DNA of 64,000 nt from Microbacterium sp. NIBRBAC000506063 (GTDB lineage: Bacteria; Actinomycetota; Actinomycetes; Actinomycetales; Microbacteriaceae), in assembly GCF_017968845.1 (NCBI RefSeq), contig NZ_CP072876.1, positions 1,426,001-1,490,000 on the forward strand, given 5' to 3'. The translations under genes were made by a program, and so were the position numbers. Every line of letters starts with the position of its first letter. Position 1 is the first letter of the stretch. Shown here in pieces: positions 29,573 through 41,131 of this stretch. The notes under the pieces were generated by a model, which worked only from the letters and a program-made list of their open reading frames with translations, was not told the origin of the DNA and did not search any database.

Positions 29573-29700
29573 CGGTCTCAGAAGTTGCGGCCTCCTGGGC
29601 GCTCCTCCCGCGTCTTCTGCGACACGCAGAATCAGGCAGTCTCAGAAAATGTGGGTTCAGGCCCCTGGAGGTCGCGTCTTCTGAGACCGCCGGTTGTGAG
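29573..29700. repeat. 64-base tandem duplication of a hairpin unit between prpD and prpB
   Basis: GTCTCAGAA occurs at 29575 and again at 29639, and GCGTCTTCTG at 29610 and 29674; both pairs are 64 bases apart, so the stretch is two diverged copies of one unit. In each copy the first word pairs with TTCTG(A/C)GAC to form a hairpin of about 45 bases. The outermost arms CGGTCTCAGAAG (29573-29584) and CTTCTGAGACCG (29678-29689) are a perfect inverted repeat. Copy 1 also contains the perfect hairpin TTCTGCGACACGCAGAA. No protein is encoded. Confidence 0.7.
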
Positions 29701-29721
29701 CGCGACGAAGAGGGGACGCTG

Positions 29722-30627
29722 ATGCTCTACTCCTCCACCCCGCCGCCGAGAAGCGGCGTCTGTTCCGCGAGCGCCTCGCCACCGGCGAGCTGCTGCGCTT
29801 CCCGGGGCGTTCAATCCGCTCTCCGCCCGCCTCATCGAGCGCAAGGGCTTCGAGGGCGTGTACATCTCCGGTGCGGTGCTCTCCGCCGACCTCGGGCTTC
29901 CCGACATCGGCCTGACCACGCTCACCGAGGTCGCCGGACGGGCCAGCAGATCGCACGGATGACGGAGCTGCCCGCCATCATCGACGCCGACACCGGCTTC
30001 GGCGAGCCGATGAACGTGGCTCGCACGATCCAGACCCTCGAGGACGCGGGCCTTGCCGGCGCGCACATCGAGGACCAGATCAATCCGAAGCGCTGCGGGC
30101 ACCTCGACGGCAAGGCGGTCGTCGACGAGGACACGGCGGTCAAGCGCATCCGCGCCGCGGTCGACGCGCGCCGCGACGAGAACTTCCTCATCATGGCGCG
30201 CACCGACATCGCCGCCACAGGCGGGCTGGAAGCGGCGAAGGATCGCGCGAAGGCGCTGGTCGACGCGGGCGCCGACGCGATCTTCCCTGAGGCGATGCGC
30301 TCGCTGGAAGAGTTCGCCGCCGTCCGTCAGGCGGTCGACGTGCCGATCCTGGCGAACATGACCGAGTTCGGGAAGTCCGACCTCTTCTCTGTCGACCAGC
30401 TGCGCGATGTCGGCGTGAACATCGTCATCTGGCCGGTGTCGCTTCTGCGCATCGCGATGGGCGCGGCGGGCCGCGCACTCGATACGCTCATCGATGAGGG
30501 CCACCTCACGGGCAAGCTCGGCGAGATGCAGCACCGCGCCGACCTCTACGACCTCATCGACTACGAGGACTACAACCACTTCGACACATCCGTCTTCAAC
30601 TTCACAATCGACACATCCGGCCGCTGA
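29722..30627 (+). CDS. prpB: 2-methylisocitrate lyase, three apparent frameshifts in the first 240 bases
   Basis: PEP mutase/isocitrate lyase-superfamily enzyme of about 302 residues that splits 2-methylisocitrate to pyruvate and succinate. Key parts are AIIDADTGFGEPMNVARTI, the active-site loop INPKRCGHLDGK with its Cys, and GEMQHRADLYDLIDYEDYN. The N-terminus (AEKRRLFRERLATGELLRFP, then AFNPLSARLIERKGFEGVYI) is split by three one-base losses near 29745, 29805 and 29938. AGGGGAC precedes the ATG. The stop TGA lies inside a dispersed repeat. Confidence 0.9.
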   Translation: MLYSSTPPPRSGVCSASASPPASCCASRGVQSALRPPHRAQGLRGRVHLRCGALRRPRASRHRPDHAHRGRRTGQQIARMTELPAIIDADTGFGEPMNVARTIQTLEDAGLAGAHIEDQINPKRCGHLDGKAVVDEDTAVKRIRAAVDARRDENFLIMARTDIAATGGLEAAKDRAKALVDAGADAIFPEAMRSLEEFAAVRQAVDVPILANMTEFGKSDLFSVDQLRDVGVNIVIWPVSLLRIAMGAAGRALDTLIDEGHLTGKLGEMQHRADLYDLIDYEDYNHFDTSVFNFTIDTSGR

Positions 30628-30705
30628 GAGAGCGAGCGGAGCGAGACGAAACGCCTGCGTCACCACGTTTCGTCTCGTCGCTTCGCTCCTCGCTCAACGA
30701 CCGGG
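30624..30705. repeat. inverted pair of REP-like dispersed repeats between prpB and prpC
   Basis: Two copies of a repeat face each other: GAGACGAAACG (30643-30653) and CGTTTCGTCTC (30666-30676) are perfectly complementary, and the flanks GAGCGAGCGGAGC and CTCCTCGCTCAACGACC extend the pairing. The result is a large hairpin with a 12-base loop. The first copy includes the prpB stop codon. Related copies lie at 41050, 41155, 45338 and, in part, 27277 and 45092. Confidence 0.75.
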
Positions 30706-30725
30706 GCTATGCAAAGGAGCACCTG

Positions 30726-31861
30726 ATGACCGACACGATCGAGATCAAGAAGGGCCTGGCGGGCGTCGTCGTCGACACGACGGCGATCTCCAAGGTCAAC
30801 CCGGAGACCAACAGCCTCCTGTACCGCGGGTATCCGGTTCAGGAGCTGGCGGTGACCCAGCCCTTCGAGGCCGTCGCCTCCCTGTTGTGGAACGGTGAGC
30901 TCCCGGATGCCGCGCAGCTCGCCGAGCTCCGCGCCGAGGAGCGCACGCACCGTGCTCTCGCCCCGAACGTCAAGGCCGTGATCGACCTGCTCCCGCTCGA
31001 GGCGCATCCGATGGACGAGGTGCGCACGGCCGTCAGCGCGATCGGGGCGAGCGACACGACCGGTTCCGGATCGGTGCTCGATGCGAGCGGCAGCCGCGAG
31101 GACAATCTGGCCCGCAGCATCCGACTCTTCGCGGCCCTCCCCGCGATCGTCGCCTACGGACAGCGCCGCCGGCGCGGCGAGGAGCTCATCGCGCCGCGCG
31201 ACGACCTGGACTACTCGGCGAACTTCCTGTGGATGACCTTCGGCGAGGTGCCCGATCCGGTCGTGGTGGATGCGTTCAACCGCTCGATGATCCTGTACGC
31301 GGAGCACTCCTTCAACGCCTCGACGTTCACCGGTCGTGTCATCACCTCGACGCTCAGCGACCTGTACTCGGCGGTCGTGGGCGCGATCGGCGCTCTCAAG
31401 GGGCCGCTGCACGGCGGGGCCAACGAGGCCGTGCTGCACATCTTCACCGAGATCGGCTCGGCCGAGAACGTCAAGCCGTGGTTGGACGAGGCGCTCGCCG
31501 AGAAGCGCAAGATCATGGGCTTCGGCCACCGCGTGTACAAGAAGGGCGACTCGCGCGTCCCGACGATGAAGACGGCGCTGGACACCCTCATCGAGCACTA
31601 CGGACGATCGGATGTCGCCGAGCTCTACGACGCGCTCGAGAGCGAGTTCGTCGCGCGCAAGGGATCTACCCGAACCTCGATTACCCCTCGGGCCCGGCGT
31701 ACAACCTGATCGGTTTCGACACGCTGACCTTCACCCCGCTCTTCGTCGCCTCGCGCGTGACCGGCTGGACGGCGCACATCATGGAGCAGGCGGAGGCCAA
31801 CGCGCTCATCCGTCCGCTTTCGCACTACGACGGCGTCGACGAGCGGCACGTCTCCCTGTAG
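30726..31861 (+). CDS. prpC: 2-methylcitrate synthase, frameshift near the 3' end
   Basis: Citrate synthase-family enzyme of about 378 residues that joins propionyl-CoA and oxaloacetate. The active-site residues are His in LKGPLHGGANEAV, His in GFGHRVYKKGDSR and Asp in YPNLDYPSGPAY. The short opening IKKGLAGVVVDTTAISKVNP is typical of PrpC rather than of GltA. The frame shifts near 31660 in AAGGGA; the corrected text continues KGIYPNLDYPSG. AAGGAG precedes the ATG. It is the last gene of the operon. Confidence 0.9.
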
Positions 31862-31894
31862 ACGGGGCGGGCGCCGGCTGCGGCCGGCGTCGCC

Positions 31895-32464
31895 TCAGCG
31901 GGCGAGCCAGGAGCGCAGCATCCGGGTCACCCAGGGGAGCACCGCGTAAGTCATGATCGGCGTGAGCACGAGCGTGGTCACGAGCACGCGCAGCCAGAGC
32001 GGCAGCGTGTCCCATCCGGGGACCGGGCTCGCCGCGTAGGAGAAGGCGAGGTTCACCGGGAAGAACCCGAGCCAGATCGCGATCGCCTGCTTCCAGCGTG
32101 CCGGGGCCGGTGCGGCGTTCGTCTGCTCGGGAAGCGCGGTGGAGCCGGTGGCGGGCACGTCGAACCAGCCCTCGATCCCGGTGCGGCGCGCCGACCGCTC
32201 GCTGCGCACGAAGCCCTCGCCCATCGACAGCCACCACGTGCGCTCGGGCGAGTTCTCCCAGCGTTCGAGCGTCTCGGCGTCGGCGAAGCGGTACAGCATA
32301 TGCCAGATGTGCGAGTTCTCCCCGGCGCGGATCCACCCCGAGCCGAGGAAGCCGGGGTACTTGTTCGCGAGGTTCATGCCGGTCTGCACCCAGGCGGTGG
32401 CCTCGGCGATGTGTGCGGGGTCGACGTCGCGACGGATGGACACGGTGATCGGTTCGCTGGTCAT
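31895..32464 (-). CDS. antibiotic biosynthesis monooxygenase-domain membrane protein
   Basis: A 189-residue protein. Residues 1 to about 95 form an ABM (dimeric alpha/beta barrel) domain with ITVSIRRDVDPAHIAEATAW and HMLYRFADAETLERWENSPE; the rest holds two to three membrane helices (WLGFFPVNLAFSYA, VLVTTLVLTPIMTYAVL). This two-part layout is known in proteins of unknown function in actinobacteria and proteobacteria. It is convergent with prpC and divergent from the thiolase gene. Intact. Confidence 0.82.
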   Translation of the reverse strand: MTSEPITVSIRRDVDPAHIAEATAWVQTGMNLANKYPGFLGSGWIRAGENSHIWHMLYRFADAETLERWENSPERTWWLSMGEGFVRSERSARRTGIEGWFDVPATGSTALPEQTNAAPAPARWKQAIAIWLGFFPVNLAFSYAASPVPGWDTLPLWLRVLVTTLVLTPIMTYAVLPWVTRMLRSWLAR

Positions 32465-32591
32465 GTGCGCCCTCAGGATGATGTGCTTGTGGCGTCTCCG
32501 AGTCTAGGAGCGCAGTGTTGCCGATGCGTGACGCGCGGGCGGAGTGACCGACCCGGGTCCGCCGCGCGGGGCCGCGGCGCATAATGGGCAG

Positions 32592-33768
32592 ATGCGCAAC
32601 GAAGCCGTTCTTGTCGATGTCGTCCGCACGCCCGTCGGCCGGGGCAAGCCCGGAGGAGCGCTGTCCGAGGTGCACCCGGTCGACCTCGCCGCCGGGGTGC
32701 TCCAGACGCTCCTCGAGCGATCCGGCCTCGAGTCGACCCAGGTCGACGACGTGCTGCTCGGCTGCGTCAGCCAGGTGGGCGATCAGGCGATGAACATCGC
32801 GCGACAGGCCGTTCTGGCCGCCGGTTTCGATGAGAGCGTGCCGGCGACGACGATCGATCGGCAGTGCGGGTCGAGCCAGCAGGCCGTGCACTTCGCGGCG
32901 CAGGGGATCGCCGCGGGCGACTACGACATCGTCGTGGTGGGCGGCGTCGAGTCGATGAGCCGCGTGCCGCTGGGCGCGTCGGCTGCGGGCGGCTCGCCGA
33001 TGTCGCCGCGCCTGCGCGCCCGCTATCCCGAGGGCCTCGTGAACCAGGGGTCAGCGCCGAGCTCATCGCCCAGAGGTGGGGCTTCGATCGCGAGACGCTC
33101 GACGCCTACGCGGCGCAGTCGCACGCGCGGGCCGCCGCAGCCTGGCGGAGGGGTTCTTCGATCGCACGGTCGTGCCTGTCCCGGAGGCTCCGGATGCGGC
33201 ATCCGACGAGACCGTGCGCGAGGGCACCACCGTCGAGCGTCTCGGCGGGCTCGCCGCATCCTTCCGCACCGACGCGCTCGCCGAACGCTTCCCGGACCTG
33301 GATTGGCGGATCACGCCGGGCAACTCCTCGCCGCTGACCGACGGGGCCTCGGCCGCCCTGCTGATGAGCTCCGATCGCGCGGAGTCGCTGGGGCTCGCGC
33401 CGCGGGCACGATTCCAGGCCTTCGCCGTCGCGGGTGACGATCCGCTGATGATGCTCACCGGGCCCATCCCCGCGAGCCGTCGGGTGCTCGAGCGGGCAGG
33501 TCTGGGCATCGACGACATCGACGCCTACGAGGTGAACGAGGCGTTCGCATCCGTGCCGCTGGCCTGGGCCGCCGAGGTGGAGGCGGATGCCGCAAAGCTC
33601 AATCCCCGCGGCGGCGCCATCGCCCTCGGCCACGCGCTCGGATCCTCGGGCACGCGCCTGCTCGGCACGCTCATCGATCACCTCGAGGCGACGGGCGGCC
33701 GCTACGGCCTGCAGACGATGTGCGAGGGCGGAGGCATGGCCAATGCCCTCATCCTCGAACGCCTCTGA
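32592..33768 (+). CDS. acetyl-CoA acetyltransferase (thiolase), two apparent frameshifts
   Basis: Thiolase of about 392 residues. The nucleophilic Cys is in TIDRQCGSSQQAVHFAA, the acid/base residues in IALGHALGSSGTRLLG and TMCEGGGMANALI, and VNEAFASVPLAW is the NEAF block. One-base losses at CAGGGGTC (near 33050) and GGCGGAGG (near 33150) move the middle into two other frames. It may end beta-oxidation or cleave 2-methylacetoacetyl-CoA. CATAAT lies six bases before ATG, so the start is probably leaderless. It has its own promoter, facing away from the ABM gene. Confidence 0.88.
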
Positions 33769-33893
33769 GGGCACGGCGCGAGGAGGGGAGCCGGTGCCGT
33801 AGCTACCCGGAGCCTTGCGAATCGGTAAAGAACCAAGATTCCTTCACCCGGATTTGGTCATAGAAGGATCGCTACCTTCCATAGCCTAAAACC

Positions 33894-34748
33894 ATGACTG
33901 CCGGGCAGGGGAGCGCACCCGTTGACGCGATCAACGCGGCCGGTGTGCGCGCCGCCTACTTCGTCTCCGACAGCACGGGCGTCACCGCCGAGACGCTCGG
34001 CAACGCGCTTCTGGTGAACTTCCCCGGCATCCGCTTCCGTCGTCATACGATCCCCTTCGTCGACACCCCGGAGGGGGCGCGGGCCGTCGTCGGCGACATC
34101 GACCGTGATGCGGCGGCGGGTCTGGCGCCGCTCGTCTTCACGACGGTCAAGCAGGCGCCTCTGCGCGACATCCTGGCTTCGGCGAACGCCGTCACCATCG
34201 ACCTGCTCGCCGGCCATCTCACCGAGCTCGAGGAGGCGCTGGGCACGACGGCGTCCGAGCAGCTCGGTCAGTACCACGGGGTCACCGACACCGAGCGCTA
34301 CTTCGACCGCATGCGGGCGATCGAGTTCGCGATCGAGCACGACGACGGGCAGAGCTCACGCGCGCTCGACAAGGCGGATGTCGTCATCGTCGCCCCTTCG
34401 CGGTGCGGCAAGACGCCCACGACGATGTACCTGGCGATGCAGTACGGGCTCCTGGTGGCCAACTACCCGCTCACCGATGACGACTTCCCCGCCGACGGGC
34501 TGCCGCGCGCGATCGCGAGATACGCCCGGCGCTGCTTCGGCCTGACGAGCACGCCGTTGCGCCTCAGTCAGGTGCGCCACGAGCGGCGACCGAGTTCGCG
34601 CTACGCCAGTCTCGAGCAGTGCACGCTCGAGCTGCGTCGCGCGGAGTCCCTGTACCGCAGGAGCGGCGTCCCGTTCCTGAACTCCGCGACGAAAAGCGTC
34701 GAGGAGATGTCGGCGGTCATCATGCAGACCATGAAGCTGCGCGCGTGA
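33894..34748 (+). CDS. ppsR: PEP synthase regulatory protein (DUF299 bifunctional kinase/pyrophosphorylase)
   Basis: Bifunctional enzyme of 284 residues that inactivates PEP synthase with ADP and reactivates it with phosphate. It opens [20 protein letters not shown], carries the P-loop-like [11 protein letters not shown] (from residue 167) and ends with [17 protein letters not shown], all DUF299 features. ppsA follows at once, which supports this substrate over pyruvate phosphate dikinase. TAGCCT lies six bases before ATG, so it is probably leaderless. The gene is intact. Confidence 0.92.
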   Translation: MTAGQGSAPVDAINAAGVRAAYFVSDSTGVTAETLGNALLVNFPGIRFRRHTIPFVDTPEGARAVVGDIDRDAAAGLAPLVFTTVKQAPLRDILASANAVTIDLLAGHLTELEEALGTTASEQLGQYHGVTDTERYFDRMRAIEFAIEHDDGQSSRALDKADVVIVAPSRCGKTPTTMYLAMQYGLLVANYPLTDDDFPADGLPRAIARYARRCFGLTSTPLRLSQVRHERRPSSRYASLEQCTLELRRAESLYRRSGVPFLNSATKSVEEMSAVIMQTMKLRA

Positions 34749-34768
34749 TCACAGAGAAAGGCTCCACG

Positions 34769-37159
34769 ATGGGCAACATCCTTTGGTTCGAAGAGGTCGG
34801 AATGGCAGATCTCGCTCAGGTGGGCGGCAAGAACGCCTCGCTGGGCGAGATGGTCTCGAATCTCGCCGGTGCCGGCGTTCTCGTCCCGCGAGGCTTCGCC
34901 ACGACGGCGGATGCGTATCGGGCGTTCCTGGAGGCCGAGGGGCTCGACGAGCGGATCCGTGCGGCCGCCTCGGCGATCGACGTTGACGATGTCGCACAGC
35001 TCACCCGGGTGGGAGCGGAGATCCGGGCGTGGATCGAACAGCACCCTCTGCCCGCGGACATCGAAGCCGACATCCGCTCCGCCTACGCCCGTCTCGTCGA
35101 GAACGACCCCGACCCCGAGACCGTGTCGTGGGCGGTGCGCTCCTCGGCGACGGCGGAGGACCTGCCGGACGCGTCCTTCGCAGGGCAGCAGGAGACCTTC
35201 CTCAATATCTCCGGGATCGAGAACATCCTGGATGCGATCCGCCGCGTCTTCTCCTCGCTGTACAACGACCGGGCGATCGCCTACCGGGTGCACAACGGCT
35301 TCGACCACCACGACGTCGCCCTCTCCGCGGGGTGCAGCGGATGGTGCGGTCCGACATCGGCGCGAGCGGGGTGATGTTCACTGTCGACACCGAGTCGGGA
35401 TTCGAGGACGCCGTCTTCATCACGAGCGCCTACGGCCTGGGCGAGGGCGTCGTGCAGGGCGCGGTCAACCCCGATGAGTTCTACGTGTACAAGCCGGCGC
35501 TGGCGGCCTCGCGTCCGGCGATCCTCAAGCGCACGGTGGGAGAGAAGGCCATCGCCATGCGGTACGCGGACAGCGCGATCGTGGGCGGCACGACCGTCTT
35601 CGAGGATGTCGCAGTCGAGCAGCGCCGGCTCCTCAGCCTCAGCGACGACGAGGTCCTCGAGCTCGCCCGCCACGCGATGACGATCGAGGAGCACTACGGC
35701 CGCCCCATGGACATCGAATGGGCGCGCGACGGCATCGACGGGAAGCTCTACATCCTGCAGGCCAGGCCCGAGACCGTCGTCTCGCGCTCGGACGCCAACG
35801 TCATGCGCCGCTTCGTGCTCTCCGGCCGCAGCGAGGTGCTCGCGACCGGCCGAGCGATCGGGCAGAAGATCGGTTCCGGGGCGGTCAGCGTGCTGCGCGA
35901 CCTCGACGGGATGGCCGACTTCCGTGCGGGCGACGTGCTCGTGGCCGACATGACCGACCCCGACTGGGAGCCGATCATGAAGAAGGCCTCGGCCATCGTC
36001 ACCAACCGCGGCGGGCGCACCTGCCACGCGGCGATCATCGCCCGCGAGCTCGGCATCCCCGCGGTCGTCGGTACGGGAGACGCGACCGATGTCCTTGAGG
36101 ACGGGCGCGAGGTCACGGTCTCCTGCGCCGAGGGTGACGACGGATTCGTCTACGAGGGTCTGCTGGAGTTCTCCGAGGAGGAGACGGCTCTGGATCGGAT
36201 GCCGGAGATCCCCGTCAAGATCATGATGAACGTCGGCACGCCCGACCAGGCGTTCTCCTTCTCGCGCCTGCCGCACCGGGGCGTGGGGCTCGCACGGCTG
36301 GAGTTCCTCATCAACCGGCAGATCGGCATCCACCCGAAGGCGCTGCTGGAGCTGGACACGCTTCCGGACGACCTGAGAGCGCAGATCTCCGAGCGGATCG
36401 CCGCGTACGCCTCGCCCAGCGACTACTTCGTGCAGCGCCTCGCGGAGGGCGTCTCGATGCTGGCGGCGGCCTTCGCGCCGGAGCCGGTGATCGTGCGGAT
36501 GAGCGACTTCAAGTCGAACGAGTACGCGAACCTGCTCGGCGGGGAGCGCTACGAACCGCACGAGGAGAACCCGATGATCGGATACCGCGGGGCATCCCGG
36601 TACGTCTCGGCCGACTTCCGCGAATGCTTCGACATGGAGTGCGAGGCGATCCGCTTCGTCCGCGACGAGATGGGGCTGACGAATGTGAAGGTCATGATCC
36701 CTTCGTCCGCACCGTCGCCGAGGGCGCCGCCGTCATCGAGATCCTCGCCGAGAACGGTCTGCGCCGCGGGGAGAACGGACTGGAGGTCGTGATGATGTGC
36801 GAGGTGCCCTCCAACGCTCTGCTGGCGGACGAGTTCCTCGACCACTTCGACGGCTTCTCCATCGGCTCCAACGACATGACCCAGCTCACTCTCGGGCTCG
36901 ACCGCGACTCGGCACTCGTGGCCGAGACCTTCGACGAGCGCGACCCCGCGGTGCGGAAGATGCTCGCCATGGCGATCGAGGCATGCCAGCGCCGGGGCAA
37001 GTACGTCGGCATCTGCGGGCAGGGCCCTCCGACCACCCCGACCTCGCCGCCTGGCTGCTCGCGCAGGGCATCGAGTCGATGTCGCTGAACCCGGACACGG
37101 TCGTGGAGACGTGGATGGCGCTGGCCGGTCAGACCGAGCCGGCGCCGGCGCTGGTCTGA
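34769..37159 (+). CDS. ppsA: phosphoenolpyruvate synthase, three apparent frameshifts
   Basis: Makes PEP from pyruvate and ATP for gluconeogenesis; about 797 residues. Order of domains: ATP-binding ([40 protein letters not shown]), swivelling His domain ([20 protein letters not shown], catalytic His near residue 419) and PEP/pyruvate barrel ([22 protein letters not shown]). Losses at GCGGGGTGC (near 35335), ATCCCTTC (near 36705) and GGGCCCTCC (near 37025) split it. ATG at 34769 follows AGAAAGG; it is coupled to ppsR. Confidence 0.93.
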
Positions 37160-37181
37160 CCGGAACGTCGCAAGGAAGAGG

Positions 37182-37210
37182 AACCCCCGCCGACCCGATT
37201 CGGCGGGGTT
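37182..37210 (+). terminator. Rho-independent-like terminator after ppsA
   Basis: AACCCCCGCCGA (37182 on) pairs with TCGGCGGGGTT, giving an 11-base-pair stem with one bulged C and a six-base loop. It starts about 23 bases after the ppsA stop. Beyond it, up to 37411, I see no gene and no clear signal. Confidence 0.75.
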
Positions 37211-37411
37211 CTGGGCGGCACAGAGAAGCCGCGACGCGGGAAGCTGAGGGACTGCCCCATTCCGGTCGGAGTCTTGCTCGCCTCGCGCACTCCCGTTTGT
37301 AGACGGCGAAGGTGAGCGGGAGGTGAACGCGGCCGGAACGCTGTGCGTCGGATGCGGCATCCGATCTCACATGGATCCCCTCGCAATTACTAGGATGTCC
37401 ATGTAAAATGA

Positions 37412-37435
37412 CTTTGTGCCAACGATGGCACGAAG
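37412..37435. promoter_or_regulatory. operator-like dyad upstream of mmsA
   Basis: CTTTGTGCCA and TGGCACGAAG are inverted around ACGA, with nine of ten positions matching (inner GTGCCA/TGGCAC perfect). It lies 12 bases before the mmsA ATG, downstream of a TAGGAT hexamer at 37391-37396, so a bound repressor would block the transcript start or early elongation. No regulator gene is adjacent. Confidence 0.5.
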
Positions 37436-37447
37436 GGACGTCACAAA

Positions 37448-38949
<1,502 letters not shown>

Positions 38950-38973
38950 CCCAAAAGGCCCCAAGGAGCACCC

Positions 38974-40167
38974 ATGACCCTCATCACCACCACCAGCGCC
39001 GAGGAGCGCGAGGCGATCCTCGACGCCGTCCGCGACTTCACCGCGAACGAGCTCGCCCCCTTCGCGCTCGAACGCGACGAGAAGCACATCTTCCCGCGCG
39101 AGAGCCTGCAGCGAGCCGGCGAGCTGGGCCTCGGCGGCATCTGCATCCCCGACGAGCACGGCGGCACCGGCCTCTCGCGAGTCGACGCCGTCGCGATCTT
39201 CGAGGCCCTCGCCTACGGCGATCCCGCGGTGGCCGCCTACATCTCGATCCACAACATGGTCGTCGGCATGATCGATGCCTACGGCACCGAGACCCAGCGC
39301 GAGCGGTGGCTCCCCGAGCTCATCGCGATGGACGGCTTCGGCGCCTACTGCCTGACCGAGCCGGGAGCGGGATCGGATGCCGCGGCCATCGCCACGAGCG
39401 GGATATCCGACGGTGACGAGTACGTGCTCACTGGAGTGAAGCAGTTCATCTCCGGCGCGGGCGAAGCCGCGGTCTACGTCGTGATGGCCCGCACGGGCGA
39501 GCCTGGTGCCCGCGGCATCTCCGCCTTCCTCGTCGAGAACGGGCGCGATGGCCTGAGCTTCGGCGCCCCCGAGAAGAAGATGGGCTGGCACGCCCAGCCC
39601 ACCCGTCAGGTCATCCTCGACGAGGTGCGCGTGCCGGCCGAGAACCTGCTCGGCACCCTCGGCGGCGGCTTCAAGATCGCGATGTCGGCGCTCAACGGCG
39701 GGCGGCTGAACATCGCCGCCTGCTCGCTGGGCGGCGCCCAGTGGGCCCTGGACCGTGCGGTGCAGTACGTGCACGAGCGCTTCACCTTCGGCGAGCCGCT
39801 CGCCGAGAAGCAGAGCATCGTCTTCCGCATCGCCGACATGGAGACGCAGCTGCGCGCGGCGCGGGCGCTCGTGCGCGAGGGCGCGGAGGCGGTCGATGCG
39901 AAGGCGGATGACGCGGCCGTGCGCTCGGCGATCGCCAAGCGCTTCGCGACGGACGCCGGCTTCACGGTCGCCAATGACGCCCTTCAGCTCCACGGCGGCT
40001 ACGGCTACCTTCAGGACTACGGGATCGAGAAAGTCGTGCGAGACCTGCGCGTCCACCAGATCCTGGAAGGGACCAATGAGGTCATGCAGATGATCGTCGG
40101 ACGCGCCGTCCTGCACCCTTCGACATCGGTTGCTGAGCCTGGTCGAAGCACAGGGACCGGGCGATGA
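38974..40167 (+). CDS. acyl-CoA dehydrogenase, isobutyryl-CoA dehydrogenase-like
   Basis: FAD enzyme of 397 residues that forms the alpha,beta double bond and passes electrons to ETF. It has YCLTEPGAGSDAAAIATSG, GGYGYLQDYGIEKVVRDLRV and the base Glu365 in ILEGTNEVM. Position between mmsA and mmsB suggests isobutyryl-CoA as substrate; this is inferred. The last 17 residues (from HPSTSVAEPG) come from a dispersed palindromic repeat and are not part of the family. The stop overlaps the mmsB ATG. AAGGAG precedes the start. Intact. Confidence 0.9.
   Translation: MTLITTTSAEEREAILDAVRDFTANELAPFALERDEKHIFPRESLQRAGELGLGGICIPDEHGGTGLSRVDAVAIFEALAYGDPAVAAYISIHNMVVGMIDAYGTETQRERWLPELIAMDGFGAYCLTEPGAGSDAAAIATSGISDGDEYVLTGVKQFISGAGEAAVYVVMARTGEPGARGISAFLVENGRDGLSFGAPEKKMGWHAQPTRQVILDEVRVPAENLLGTLGGGFKIAMSALNGGRLNIAACSLGGAQWALDRAVQYVHERFTFGEPLAEKQSIVFRIADMETQLRAARALVREGAEAVDAKADDAAVRSAIAKRFATDAGFTVANDALQLHGGYGYLQDYGIEKVVRDLRVHQILEGTNEVMQMIVGRAVLHPSTSVAEPGRSTGTGR
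40116..40155. repeat. second dispersed palindromic repeat, inside the acyl-CoA dehydrogenase 3' end
   Basis: CCCTTCGAC at the left pairs through CTTCGAC (40118-40124) with GTCGAAG (40142-40148), with CTGAGCCTG between. It encodes the extra C-terminal residues of the acyl-CoA dehydrogenase. A related element, GGGCCCTTCGACGAGCTCAG followed by GGCCC, is in the cytochrome gene at 45179-45203. Confidence 0.6.
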
Positions 40168-41131
40168 AGATCGCCTTCCTCGGCCTCGGCCACATGGGCC
40201 TGCCGATGGCGAAGAACCTCGCGGCCGCCGGGCACGAGGTCACCGGATTCGACGTGGTCCCGGCCGCGATCGAGGCGGCGTCGGATGCCGGAATCCCGGT
40301 CGCCGCGTCGGGATCGGATGCCGTCACCGGCGCCGAGGTCGTCATCACGATGTTCCCCAGCGGCCGCCACGTGATCGACGCCTATCGCGGCGAGCTGCTC
40401 GCCGCGGCATCCGTCGGCACCCTCTTCATCGATTCCTCGACGATCGCCGTCGACGAGGCGCGCCAGGCGCACGAGCTCGCGATCGCCGCGGGCACCGGAA
40501 CGTCGACGCCCCCGTCTCGGGTGGCGTCGTGGGTGCCGAGAACGCGACGCTCGCCTTCATGGTCGGCGGCTCGGAGGAGGACTTCGCCGCCGCGCTGCCA
40601 CTGCTGGAGGCCATGGGCCGGCGCATCGTGCACTGCGGCGGGCCGGGTCTCGGGCAGGCGGCGAAGGTCTGCAACAACATGATCCTCGCCGTCTCGCAGA
40701 TCGTCGTCGGCGAGGCCTTCGTGCTCGGCGAGCGGCTCGGTCTCACGCACGAGGCGCTCTACGACGTCGCCGCGAACGCCTCCGGGCAGTGCTGGGCCCT
40801 CACGACGAACTGCCCGGTGCCGGGGCCCGTGCCGACGAGTCCGGCGAACCGCGACTACCAGCCCGGCTTCGCCGGCGCGCTCATGGCGAAGGACCTCGGG
40901 CTCGCCCTGCAGGCGATCGAGGGAACGGGGACGGACGCCCGTATGGGCCGCCTCGCGCAGGAGATCTACGCCGCCTTCGCCGCGGGCGAGGGCGCCGGTC
41001 GGGACTTCTCCGGCATCATCACCGACATCCGGGATTCCACTTCCACCCCGGTCGTTGAGCGGAGCCCGGAAGGGCGTAGACGAAACGCACGGCAAACGCG
41101 CGCCCGTAGGGCGCGACAAGTCCCTGGCTAA
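40164..41131 (+). CDS. mmsB: 3-hydroxyisobutyrate dehydrogenase, one apparent frameshift and a repeat-derived tail
   Basis: NAD enzyme that oxidises 3-hydroxyisobutyrate to methylmalonate semialdehyde. The Rossmann opening is MKIAFLGLGHMGLPMAKNLA; DAPVSGGVVGAENATLAFMV and the catalytic Lys in GLGQAAKVCNNMI follow. The frame shifts near 40495 in CCGGAACG. After the family end FSGIITDIRDS the open frame runs about 28 residues further (STPVVERSPEGRRRNA) through a REP-like repeat starting at 41050. Whether that tail is real or an undetected shift hides a stop near 41040 is open. Confidence 0.88.

Noticed and set aside
29546-29722. A small coding region between prpD and prpB
   Set aside because: The possible peptide has no ribosome site and its sequence is made of the hairpin duplication.
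41053-41131. REP-encoded tail as proof of a longer, new mmsB domain
   Set aside because: The tail is fully explained by the repeat; a nearby undetected frame error could equally hide the normal stop.
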